Numbered from the stretch's first letter, positions 47,528 to 55,521 are shown. The stretch: DNA of 64,000 nucleotides from JAPULR01 sp965238215 (GCA_965238215.1 OZ250180.1:1240001-1304000); one strand, 5' to 3'. Program-made: numbers and translations. The notes: generated by a model not told the origin, from the letters alone.

Positions 47528-50500
47528 CTAGGCAGCCACCCAGCGAGTTTCTCTGCGACTGCAGGGAGACGAGTACCTTTCCTGTTCCTTCTCGATGCTG
47601 TAGTCAAACTCGTTCTCACGAGTGTTGCCGGTATCAGTCCAGCTGCCCCAGGTTTCGGAGACTGTGACACGCTTGTATTCGGTCCTCGTGATGACAACCG
47701 GCTCAGCGCGCCTAGAGCCACCGCATTGGTTCCTTTGGCGCTTCTTTTGAGTCGTAATGACAGTCCGGCGCTGGAGTTGCTTGCACACCCCACTGAATAG
47801 GGAAGGACTGCCCTGGTTCGTCCAGGCCGTGGTGACCACGGTAGGCCCGCCGTCGTTCTCCACATTTCCCCACATGTAGGGTTCAGGGGCATCACGCCAC
47901 CTGGTATCCTCGTGCCCGAGACGGATGCACTCTTGTTTTCTTCTCCTGTTTGGGCCACAGCCGGAATAGACGGCCGGGGTTATGTCACGGTAGCTATGGG
48001 TGACTGGGGGTGGAGGGGCAGCAACCCACCTGGTCTCCGTGGTGGAGGTGGTGTCTACCCACTGAGTCTCAGGCCCGCAATTCCTAGTACGAGTTTGCTT
48101 TTTCTCCCTGTAAACGGTGCGTTCTTGCTTTCGCTCTCGGTTAGCACCGGAGCCGCGATATTCATTAGTGTTGCGCCAAGTTCCGCGCCGATCCACCCTG
48201 GTATCGCCGGTATCCGACCAATCCGTGTCAGGCAAGCTGCAAGTCGCCCACTGAGTCTCGGTGCTTGACTGGCTAAACCATCGAGTCTCGGTTTCAGAAT
48301 CCGGAACCCACTGAACTTCGTTACGGTTACCAGACTGGGACGTGCGTTCCTGCTTTTTCTCCCAAGTTGTCGTGCGGGTCCGTTTCACTTCCCAGGTTAT
48401 GGTGCGATTCTGTTCTTCTTCCACGGTTAATGTAACGGGGTTCTCCCTGACGCGGCCTGTGCGCCTCCAACTGCCGACAACTCTATTGCGGGTATTGTCG
48501 GGCGGAAGGGCGTCTACCCACGAGCCGACAACTCTATTGCGGGTATTGTCGGGCGGAAGAGCGTCTACCCAATCGAGCCAAGGGTCAGGGTCAACAATCG
48601 GAGGCGGGGGAGGTGGAGGGGGGTCTATGGGAACCCATTGGTACTCGAATTCCCTGATGAGAACCCACCTGTTCGGCTCGTTGTAAGGATTGGGTCGAAG
48701 TTCCTCCTCTTGCTCATAGGTGACCAGTCTCCGCTGTTCCTTCTCATCGAAGTCTTCAACGGGGTCAGTCTGTGTCTCGCCGGTGTCCACCCAGTCGGTT
48801 TCCGTCCTATTGCGTGTTTCTTCCGTGGGCACCCAGATGGCTACCAACACCGTCTTGGCATCTGAGTAAGGCCCGTATCCGTTGTTGTTCCTGAATCGGA
48901 TGGAAACGCTCCATACACCGGTCTGCCAGTTGCTTGAGTCATCGGCAAGAACCTTGTCGTAGCTGTTATCCAGGGTGGTACCCAGCGTCGCCGTAACCGT
49001 TGTAGTACCTAGCTGGAGCCGCACCTGCACCTCTGATATGGCGGGGCTGACGGTGGGCAAAGACACTACATTGGCATAGATGCCATCAGTTGAACGTCTG
49101 GCATTCCACTGGTCATCGGTAGGCTTGGGGGGAACCACCGGCGTTGCGGGTGGCGGGGGCGCAGGCGGCGGGATGGGGGGCGTGACGGGGGTGGTGGGGA
49201 CGGTGACGGTCTTGGTGGTTGAGTAGGGGGAGTTTTTGTGCCCGTTCTCAAACCGGATCTTTGCAGTCCATGATTCTTCACGCCACCGGTCGTCGGTGTT
49301 GGTAAGCACCGTTACCCAGGTGTTCAGGGTGGTCCCTATGGGTTTGATGACGGTTGCACGGTCAGTCGAACTCCCGCCCTCCAGCCGCGCACGGACTTCT
49401 GTTATCGCAGGGGTGACCGCGGGCAGCGATATCACCTTCACCTGGATTTCGTTGTTCACGCGCTGCACGGCCCACTGACTGTCGGTTGGCGTGGGTGGAC
49501 GCGGGACTGTCCGCTGGTCGCCAATTGCCAGCCGGCTCTCTGTCGTGGAAGCTCCAATCCACTGCGTTTCCGTGTTATTGCACTGGCTGGTGCGCCTCTG
49601 CTGTTTCTCAAAGGTTGTGGTCCGCCTCTGGTTCTGGAACGTAGTGCTCACGGCAGAGGTGGGCCTGCCAACGTTCTGCCAGTCGCCCGGTTCTTCGTTG
49701 CGATGGGGTTCGGTGGTGTCTTGCCACGCGCCCCATTCTTCGTTCTCCGGGTCGGCTACCCACTGGAACTTGGTGACGCCGTCCTTGACCTGTGTCTGCC
49801 TCTTTTGACGGGCGTTGTCGTGACACCTCGTCTGCCCGGTATCGTACCAGGACGATTCTCCGGTGGCAGAACAAACTTGGATGGTGACGTTGGCCGAGTG
49901 GGTGAGGCGGCCGGGGTCCGTGACTGTGAGCTTGAACAATAGCGGCCCTGTCTGATTGGGGGCCGTGAAGGTGGCGGTTGCCTGATCTCCGTTGGTGATG
50001 GTTACTGGCGTTACGGGGGCGATGCCCAGTTCGCCCAAGCCCAGCTGCTCCCATCGGTAGGTGAGGTTGTGTCCGTCTGGGTCGCTGCTGCCCGTGCCGT
50101 CCAGGGTGACGGTGGAGCCTGCGGGGACGGCCTGGGTGTAGCCGGGGTCGGCGGTGGGGGGATTGTTGGGGACTGTCACCAACTTGCCGGGTAGCGAATA
50201 TGCCGAGTTGCCCACTGTGTTCTCAAAACGGACTTGGGCAGTCCACGTGCCTACCTGCCAGTTGGAGTCGGCGCTGGTGAGTACGTCGACCCACCGGTTG
50301 AGGGTGGTCCTGATATCCTTGGTGACGGTGATCGTGTCCGATCCCAACCCGGTCCCTAGGGGGCTTATCCCCAGCTTGGCCTTAACTTCGGATATGGCGG
50401 GGGTGACTGCCGGCAGCTCCGTTACCCTGACCTGGATTTTGTTGTTCCTGTACCGCACGGCCCACTGGTCTCCGGTGGGAGGGGGGGGAATTTCTCCGGG

Positions 50501-52141
50501 GGTTACCACTGTTGCCCAAGCCGTCCAAGGGCCGACGCCGTCGGAGTTGGTTATTCGCACTCTGTATTCGTAGGTCGTCTGGGGTATCAGGCTTTCGATA
50601 GTGATGGACGTGCCCGTTGAACTATGGAAGGTGTGGTTCAGGCCGCCTTCAGAGGGGGGTATGCCTATTTCTACTTCATAGCTGGTGGCTATGCTGCTGG
50701 CTATGGACGGCTCGGTCCAGCTGAGAGCCACGCTTCTGGCGGCGGGGATGGCTGAGACGTTGGTGGGGAGTACAGCGTGTGTCGACACTCTGACCCTGAC
50801 TTCATCAGTGGCCATAAGACCGTAGGGATCAGTGGCTTTCAGTTCGAATATCAGATCTCCAGCCGTAGCAGGTGCCATGAAGTATTTCCCATTCAGTCCT
50901 ATGCCCTCCAATGTGACCTCGGTTCCTGACTTCTGTGACCAGAGGGGAGTGACCCTATCGCGGTCCTCCGGATCTTCGTCGCTGATGGAGGCGCCTGTTA
51001 GTTCCACCCTGGAGCCTAAAGCGACCACCTGGTTGTATCCGGCGATGGCTACAGGAGGCCGGTTCCGCACAGTCACCGTGACAGTATTCGCATCGAAGCC
51101 CCCGTAGGGATCTGTGACAGTCAGCTTGAACAATAGACCACAGGCAAAACTGGGAGCCTCAAATACTGCCTCTTCCTGGTCACTGTCCCGGACGTTCACT
51201 GTAGGCAATCCAGGGAGGATAACTTGCTCCCATTTGTACTCTAGCTCTTGAGCCTCGGGGTCCATGCTGGCCCCACCGTTTAGCCGAACGGTGGCTCTGG
51301 GACGGACTGTCTGCTCATTCCCAGGAACGGCGGTCGGCTTGGGGTTGCCGAAAGTGATATTGAGCGCGGTCGCCACCTCCGATGCCTTGCATGCGTATCC
51401 CCTAAGCGGATCTGGTTGGTATCGAGCAATTAAGTATTCCGTAAAGTAAATGCAAGATAACTGGTACTCGTTCGGACTAATTTCCTTGAACAATCCTGCA
51501 CCGGAATCACCACCTATTAGGTCGACGGCGGCCCTGATCAGAATCATTTGGTGGAAGTCGAACCCACCGGAGACTTTTGGATCCTCATCAGCCCCTGGCG
51601 TGTCAACGTCTTCGACGGTAACCTCGTGTTCACCACTGTTGCGCCCAAGGAAAAGGAGAGTGTCTCCGACAACAGGATCATAAGTGCCTGGAACAATCCG
51701 CCTTGCAGTATGGGTTTCATTCCCGTCTGAATCTGTAGGCCCATGCCCATGTAGCACCATGTGGGCCTCCACACCATAGTCAAGACCTGCATACGCAGCA
51801 TCCAGTTTGTTCCTTATTGGTGAGAGTTCACGAGTAACCCAAGTCGGCATAGGGCTATCTGTGTCTTGTAAGGGAATCTCTCCAATCTTTTTGGAATTAT
51901 CACTGTTGAACTCGGGGTGGTGGACCGTTTCGCCACCACGAGGATTGTTGTGATCGAGGCCAGTCATGACGTGAGCGTTGGTCACCACCACAGGGTTCCC
52001 ATTTTGATCCCTGGCTATCGCCGTAATTGTTCCGCCCCCTGCTGGGCGGAGTTCAGAAAGGACACCAGAATCGTCTGGCCTTGCCGCCTCTATCCTGAGA
52101 CCGCTCATGATCGTATCGTGTTGTTCGTTTGGGCTTCCCAT
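47528..52141 (-). CDS. Giant trypsin-like serine peptidase 2 with PKD/FN3-like repeats and Trp/Arg tail
   Basis: 1537 aa paralogue of the protein at 33561-38231. The triad is intact: His57 (VTNAHVM), Asp114 (KLDAAYAGL), Ser213 (IGGDSGAGLF). The protease domain is well diverged from that of paralogue 1, while the later modules are closer (ITFGNPKPTAV versus ITFGLPAPTAV). PKD/Ig-like repeats, an FN3-like domain, and several modules with IQVKV-x-x-LPAVTPAI-x-EVRA follow. A Trp/Arg tail with REKKQTRTRNCG, TTSTTETRWV and the terminal ETRWVAA completes it. No signal peptide is visible. AAGGAGG precedes the ATG. The upstream gene 52249-52794 ends 107 bp away. Confidence 0.85.
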   Translation of the reverse strand: MGSPNEQHDTIMSGLRIEAARPDDSGVLSELRPAGGGTITAIARDQNGNPVVVTNAHVMTGLDHNNPRGGETVHHPEFNSDNSKKIGEIPLQDTDSPMPTWVTRELSPIRNKLDAAYAGLDYGVEAHMVLHGHGPTDSDGNETHTARRIVPGTYDPVVGDTLLFLGRNSGEHEVTVEDVDTPGADEDPKVSGGFDFHQMILIRAAVDLIGGDSGAGLFKEISPNEYQLSCIYFTEYLIARYQPDPLRGYACKASEVATALNITFGNPKPTAVPGNEQTVRPRATVRLNGGASMDPEAQELEYKWEQVILPGLPTVNVRDSDQEEAVFEAPSFACGLLFKLTVTDPYGGFDANTVTVTVRNRPPVAIAGYNQVVALGSRVELTGASISDEDPEDRDRVTPLWSQKSGTEVTLEGIGLNGKYFMAPATAGDLIFELKATDPYGLMATDEVRVRVSTHAVLPTNVSAIPAARSVALSWTEPSIASSIATSYEVEIGIPPSEGGLNHTFHSSTGTSITIESLIPQTTYEYRVRITNSDGVGPWTAWATVVTPGEIPPPPTGDQWAVRYRNNKIQVRVTELPAVTPAISEVKAKLGISPLGTGLGSDTITVTKDIRTTLNRWVDVLTSADSNWQVGTWTAQVRFENTVGNSAYSLPGKLVTVPNNPPTADPGYTQAVPAGSTVTLDGTGSSDPDGHNLTYRWEQLGLGELGIAPVTPVTITNGDQATATFTAPNQTGPLLFKLTVTDPGRLTHSANVTIQVCSATGESSWYDTGQTRCHDNARQKRQTQVKDGVTKFQWVADPENEEWGAWQDTTEPHRNEEPGDWQNVGRPTSAVSTTFQNQRRTTTFEKQQRRTSQCNNTETQWIGASTTESRLAIGDQRTVPRPPTPTDSQWAVQRVNNEIQVKVISLPAVTPAITEVRARLEGGSSTDRATVIKPIGTTLNTWVTVLTNTDDRWREESWTAKIRFENGHKNSPYSTTKTVTVPTTPVTPPIPPPAPPPPATPVVPPKPTDDQWNARRSTDGIYANVVSLPTVSPAISEVQVRLQLGTTTVTATLGTTLDNSYDKVLADDSSNWQTGVWSVSIRFRNNNGYGPYSDAKTVLVAIWVPTEETRNRTETDWVDTGETQTDPVEDFDEKEQRRLVTYEQEEELRPNPYNEPNRWVLIREFEYQWVPIDPPPPPPPPIVDPDPWLDWVDALPPDNTRNRVVGSWVDALPPDNTRNRVVGSWRRTGRVRENPVTLTVEEEQNRTITWEVKRTRTTTWEKKQERTSQSGNRNEVQWVPDSETETRWFSQSSTETQWATCSLPDTDWSDTGDTRVDRRGTWRNTNEYRGSGANRERKQERTVYREKKQTRTRNCGPETQWVDTTSTTETRWVAAPPPPVTHSYRDITPAVYSGCGPNRRRKQECIRLGHEDTRWRDAPEPYMWGNVENDGGPTVVTTAWTNQGSPSLFSGVCKQLQRRTVITTQKKRQRNQCGGSRRAEPVVITRTEYKRVTVSETWGSWTDTGNTRENEFDYSIEKEQERYSSPCSRRETRWVAA
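48473..48574. repeat. 51-bp in-frame tandem repeat in giant protease 2
   Basis: Two 51-bp units encode WVDALPPDNTRNRVVGS twice in a row and differ by a few bases at most. This is a recent slippage or duplication inside the Trp-rich tail. Confidence 0.85.
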
Positions 52142-52248
52142 AAATCCTCCTTATGTCCAAAATGTGAATTCTATCTAGAATGAACCTTGGGGATGCAAGC
52201 AGAGAGTTGACCGTCGTGCAATCCCCGGCCGGACCAGCCAAGAAATGA

Positions 52249-52794
52249 TTACCGTACTACCTCATCCATAGGGTATGTCCAAGCCTTTGCAGCAAGGACG
52301 GGATAGCCATCCAGGCAGCCAGATAGCCAATACTCCCTACCTTCTACCTCTGAGAATCTCCACTCCCAGAAAAAATCGATCTTAGCAAGAATGCCGTATT
52401 TTCCAGGCCAAGGCTTCGCAGAACCCTCCGAAGTCGGGAGCCACAACTGTTCAACGGCAGCTACCTTGAAGTCGGGAATTGACCTAAACCGATCCTTATG
52501 TTCCATGATCGTTATAGCTGCATCGATTACTTCACTGGGACTATCATCGGGATTATCATCCAAGTCTTCCAGCTTTATAGGCCACGAACTCGAGAAATCG
52601 GTTGTAAACGGGGCTTGAATCGACATGCCAATATGCAACACGTCGAGGTTAATGTCCTCTCCACACGGCTCCAAACCCAAAATGCTCTCGTAGGTAGGAG
52701 TGCGAATAGATAACACAAGCCCAACGGCAAGGACAGCGACGAAAAGACATCCACCGAAGACGGAGAGAAACAGCTTTCCAGACCCTCTAATCAT
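52249..52794 (-). CDS. Membrane-anchored prodomain-like protein upstream of giant protease 2
   Basis: 181 aa from ATG 52794. A single N-terminal membrane anchor (LFLSVFGGCLFVAVLAVGLVL) is followed by a domain with LGLEPCGED, a charged helix and the C-terminal YWLSGCLDGYPVLAAKAW. It is homologous to the mature part of 41521-42231 and shares the CL(E/D)GxPV motif of the cassette lipoproteins. Its start overlaps the end of the preceding gene by 8 bp, and it directly precedes giant protease 2. It is probably a membrane-tethered partner of that protease (inference). Confidence 0.7.
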   Translation of the reverse strand: MIRGSGKLFLSVFGGCLFVAVLAVGLVLSIRTPTYESILGLEPCGEDINLDVLHIGMSIQAPFTTDFSSSWPIKLEDLDDNPDDSPSEVIDAAITIMEHKDRFRSIPDFKVAAVEQLWLPTSEGSAKPWPGKYGILAKIDFFWEWRFSEVEGREYWLSGCLDGYPVLAAKAWTYPMDEVVR

Positions 52795-53311
52795 CGGACC
52801 CCCATCGCTCTTTCCAAATCTTAATGAATTCGCTCCGGTCATCGAAGAAAATCTCAATCATAACCGGAACACCCTCTATGCAGTCTGGGGCAAGACGTTT
52901 CTCAATCAGTGACTGGAAGTTGACTCTAACTGCAATATAGATATGGTCAGTGGGCAGACCATCTTTGGTTCTTGCTAGAAGAGTCTTGTGCTCATAGTAG
53001 TGGGGAATCTCCTGGATACGATGTTTATTCCTTTTGACGACTTCCTTGATATGGTCGCCCACCGACTTCATCCGTGCCGACCGGGACGCTGACACTTGGT
53101 AATTCGGCCTCCTGGTCTCGGGGTCTTCCTGCCAAGTGTATTCTACTGATGGAGTGCGATTCTCTAAATCTGGTAGAAAACAGGCCTTCGTCTTGAACGA
53201 ACTGTCATAGGAATCGATTCCTATGACCGCCACCAGGCCGAAAACGACAGCTGCCGATGCAACAGATATACCAAAGAACAAGAGAAATCGTTGGCTAGAC
53301 GTCCCAGTCAT
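52787..53311 (-). CDS. Membrane-anchored prodomain-like protein
   Basis: 174 aa. The N-terminal anchor FLLFFGISVASAAVVFGLVAVIG is followed by an early Cys (TKACFLPDLE), a basic helical segment, and DHIYIAVRVNFQSLIEKRL ending in APDCIEGVPVMIEIFF. This matches the C-terminal motif of the cassette family. It begins 5 bases after the stop of the 44-aa leader ORF and overlaps the next gene, giving a compact unit: leader, this gene, 52249, then giant protease 2. Confidence 0.68.
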   Translation of the reverse strand: MTGTSSQRFLLFFGISVASAAVVFGLVAVIGIDSYDSSFKTKACFLPDLENRTPSVEYTWQEDPETRRPNYQVSASRSARMKSVGDHIKEVVKRNKHRIQEIPHYYEHKTLLARTKDGLPTDHIYIAVRVNFQSLIEKRLAPDCIEGVPVMIEIFFDDRSEFIKIWKERWGSDD

Positions 53312-53316
53312 TATCT

Positions 53317-53451
53317 TTATCCTCCCAGCCTATGTGACAAGCTATCAGGATGAACAGTCTCCTTGGCGCATCCCACGGTCAGGCGCAAAGCAACCCCTGC
53401 GGCTGCGATGAAGAGGGTGAGGGCCTTTGTTTGCCAGTTGTGGGTTTTCAT
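53317..53451 (-). CDS. Orphan cassette leader peptide (44 aa)
   Basis: Standard cassette start MKTHNWQ at 53451 with GGAGGTGAC upstream, hydrophobic signal and Cys (RLTVGCAKE). A stop codon interrupts it after HPDSLSHRLGG. In the related protein 41521-42231 the equivalent leader reads through into the membrane-anchored domain. Here translation can restart 6 bases later at 53311. It may act as a short lipopeptide, a regulatory leader or a decayed N-terminus. Confidence 0.55.
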   Translation of the reverse strand: MKTHNWQTKALTLFIAAAGVALRLTVGCAKETVHPDSLSHRLGG

Positions 53452-53460
53452 GGGTGTCAC

Positions 53461-53670
53461 CTCCTTTGGTTGGCGGGTCTGGGAGCGTCTCGCGCTCTTC
53501 ATTGGGGGATAATAGTATATGCGTTCGTTGTTGTCAAACAAGTGTGTCACTTTGGGCCGGGGGGGTTGGGAAATTGGGTTGGAGAAGCAGGAAGCGTTGG
53601 TGGGGGTCGGCTGGGGGCGATTGAGGGAGAGGTTTGCGGTGGGGGTCTAAGCCTAGGGATGCGGGGACGG
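53461..53670. repeat. Cassette-flanking direct repeat, copy 1
   Basis: About 200 bp containing promoter, 5' UTR and spacer, nearly identical to 54407-54594. Only small differences separate them, for example TCTGGGAGCGTC versus TTTTGTTGAGCTTC near the Shine-Dalgarno. The spacer part, starting AACCGTCCCCGCATCCCTAG on the minus strand, directly follows both protease stubs. Confidence 0.75.
53509..53537 (-). promoter_or_regulatory. Sigma70-type promoter for the giant protease 2 operon
   Basis: On the minus strand: TTGACA (53532-53537), 17-bp spacer, TATTAT (53509-53514). This is a near-consensus promoter. It would drive leader 53317, 52787, 52249 and giant protease 2. Confidence 0.7.
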
Positions 53671-53805
53671 TTAGTGCAGGACCTTAGCGCCGTCCGAATT
53701 GCGCCTTGCTACGGCGCTCAGGGTGCCCATGCCGGGCATGCCTCCGGATGGCGTGATTGCAATGCCCGCCCGAAGGGGTCTGTGATTACTTCTTGGTCTA
53801 CCCAT
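53671..53805 (-). pseudogene. Truncated 5' stub of the trypsin-like protease
   Basis: 44 codons: SNHRPLRAGIAITPSGG then GTLSAVARRNSDGAKVL, ending in a stop. It aligns with residues 9-46 of giant protease 1 (QHRPLVGGVAIMPSAG ... GTLTAVARRANGTKVLV) and stops just before the catalytic His. AGAGAGG precedes the ATG. It lies 40 bp after lipoprotein 53846-54397. Confidence 0.68.
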
Positions 53806-53845
53806 TTTTCAACCTCTCTATTTCTTATGTTGTGTTCTGTGCCCG

Positions 53846-54397
53846 TTAGTCTTGCGTAAAGTGAACCGTATTCCCCACTATGATGTGCACTGGAATTCCT
53901 GCAATACAGCCAGGTATACGATCTTCAGGCGGGACAGTTCGAGGGTCTACCAGATGGTCAAGATGCACCTCGATAATCCACCTGTCGGTCGGTATGTTAT
54001 CCCAAAGGTACTGAGAGACGGGAAAGCTGCCACCATAGTAAGGGTTCCTTTCGAGCTGTTTCCTGTGCATATCCAGGACGCTATTGATACGTTCCAGTTC
54101 CGGGCCGATTCTCTTCCACCGTGAATCCCTTGCTTCGTCATATCCCGGAAGACTTCTCAAGTGTGCGTCGGTGGGATAACTCATTTGGAGTGGATCTTGC
54201 TGCTCTGCTAGTTGAATGAACTCTCGCGATGGCTTCAGAGACTCTTCATTGTCGCAGGAATCCGAAGATGTGATTCGTAGCCCTTCGAAGGGGTATTCGA
54301 TGGGGTACTCCTTCACGCAGGCGGTTATTAGCCACAGGGCAATGGCTGCTGCTATGAAGAGGGTGAGGGCCTTTGTTTGCCAGTTGTGGGTTTTCAT
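53846..54397 (-). CDS. Cassette lipoprotein
   Basis: 183 aa from MKTHNWQ at 54397 with GGAGGTGAC upstream. The signal ends LWLITACVKE (lipobox ITAC). The mature part has an early Cys (SDSCDNEE), a helical middle, then DRWIIEVHLDHLVDPRTVPPEDRIPGCIAGIPVHIIVG. The latter matches the LPPEDxIPxCLEGxPV core of the NAL1-type N-terminal domain. It is followed by a protease stub rather than a full protease. Confidence 0.75.
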   Translation of the reverse strand: MKTHNWQTKALTLFIAAAIALWLITACVKEYPIEYPFEGLRITSSDSCDNEESLKPSREFIQLAEQQDPLQMSYPTDAHLRSLPGYDEARDSRWKRIGPELERINSVLDMHRKQLERNPYYGGSFPVSQYLWDNIPTDRWIIEVHLDHLVDPRTVPPEDRIPGCIAGIPVHIIVGNTVHFTQD

Positions 54398-54406
54398 TTG
54401 TGTCAC

Positions 54407-54594
54407 CTCCTTTGGTTGGCGGGTTTTGTTGAGCTTCTCGCGCTCTTCATTGGGGGATGATAGTATATATGTTCGTTGTTGTCAAACAGGTGTGTCACTT
54501 TGGGCCGGTGGGGCAGAGAAATTGGGTTGGAGAAGCAGGAAGCGTTGGTGGGGGTCGGCTGGGGGCGATTGAGGGAGAGGTTTGCGGTGGGGGT
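54407..54594. repeat. Cassette-flanking direct repeat, copy 2
   Basis: The counterpart of 53461-53670: promoter, 5' UTR and spacer almost identical over nearly 200 bp. Together they offer long homology for recombination between cassettes. Confidence 0.75.
54457..54485 (-). promoter_or_regulatory. Sigma70-type promoter of cassette lipoprotein 53846
   Basis: On the minus strand: TTGACA (54480-54485), 17-bp spacer, TATCAT (54457-54462). Confidence 0.65.
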
Positions 54595-54729
54595 CTAGCC
54601 TAGGGATGCGGGGACGGTTAGGGTGCCATAGTATTCTCTGTCGTTGGCGCTAAGCCCAGGGGGAACGCCGTGGCGTTTTATGGCTATTCCAGCCATGAGG
54701 GGTCTGTGGTTATTTGTTACTAGTCCCAT
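54595..54729 (-). pseudogene. Truncated 5' stub of the trypsin-like protease
   Basis: 44 codons: NNHRPLMAGIAIKRHG ... YYGTLTVPASLG. HRPLMAGIAI and GTLT match the beginning of giant protease 1; the frame then enters the shared spacer and stops. AGAGGA lies upstream of the ATG. It follows lipoprotein 54782-55318 by about 50 bp. Confidence 0.62.
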
Positions 54730-54781
54730 TTATTTTTCCTCTTTTCTTGTTTTGTTGACGATTTGGGATCTTGGATATTCA

Positions 54782-55318
54782 TCATGGATAAAACTCTAGG
54801 GGTTCGCCGAAATCTGGATGGTACTGGAAGATGACCGGAACCCCATCCAGACACTCCGGAATCCTGGGTTTGAGCATGCTCGGATGAACGTTAACATTTA
54901 CGTTGATGACAAACTGATCTGTAGGCAGGCCTGTCTCAGTATCCGGGGAGCGCAAACTCCACCCGAAGACATGCCCATCTGAGTAGACCCAGCCACTGTT
55001 TTCGTGGTACAGATAGTCGTACTTTTCCAGAATAGCCCGGCCACGTTCGTCCTCCGACCTGAGCCTTTCATTCCGCGCCATGGCTGCCCGATTCCAGTCT
55101 TGAGAATCAATTCTGTGATCGCCAGTGCCATATCTGCCCGGAAAGTGTTGGAATTCCACAGAAGGCATGAGACGACGCTCGCCATAGTAATCGCCGCAGG
55201 GGGCGGATGGGGTTATGATCCTTATACCGGAATCTTCGGCGCAGGCGGTTGCTAGCCACAGGGCTGCTGCTGCGATGAAGAGGGTGAGGGCCTTTGTTTG
55301 CCAGTTGTGGGTTTTCAT
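54782..55318 (-). CDS. Cassette lipoprotein
   Basis: 178 aa from MKTHNWQ at 55318 with GGAGGTGAC upstream. The signal ends LWLATACAED. The mature domain has an early Cys (SAPCGDYYG), a charged helix (ERGRAILEKYDYLYHE), then DQFVINVNVNVHPSMLKPRIPECLDGVPVIFQY, the family's C-terminal motif with a slightly shortened loop. It is the first (most upstream) cassette of the second sub-array and is followed by a protease stub. Confidence 0.75.
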   Translation of the reverse strand: MKTHNWQTKALTLFIAAAALWLATACAEDSGIRIITPSAPCGDYYGERRLMPSVEFQHFPGRYGTGDHRIDSQDWNRAAMARNERLRSEDERGRAILEKYDYLYHENSGWVYSDGHVFGWSLRSPDTETGLPTDQFVINVNVNVHPSMLKPRIPECLDGVPVIFQYHPDFGEPLEFYP

Positions 55319-55375
55319 GGGTGTCACCTCCTTTAGTTGGCGGGTCTGGGAGCTTCTCGCGCTCTTCATTCGGGG

Positions 55376-55404
55376 ATAATAGAATATGTGTTTGTGTATG
55401 TCAA
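55376..55404 (-). promoter_or_regulatory. Sigma70-type promoter of cassette lipoprotein 54782
   Basis: On the minus strand: TTGACA (55399-55404), 17-bp spacer, TATTAT (55376-55381). This is the best match to consensus in the set. Confidence 0.7.
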
Positions 55405-55465
55405 TGTTGTTTCGGCACATTTTGTCTGGAGGGGGTGTCGGGACGGGGGTCGGGCGGCACAAAGA

Positions 55466-55500
55466 AAAGGGGGCGGCTCCTTGGCGGAGCCGCCCCCTTT
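55466..55500. terminator. Terminator hairpin, GGCGGCTCC family
   Basis: AAAGGGGGCGGCTCC pairs with GGAGCCGCCCCCTTT around TTGGC, just downstream of the minus-strand solute-binding protein gene. It has the same sequence family as 33494-33530 and 47466-47500. Confidence 0.85.
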
Positions 55501-55521
55501 GGGTTTCCTGTTGTTACGGGG

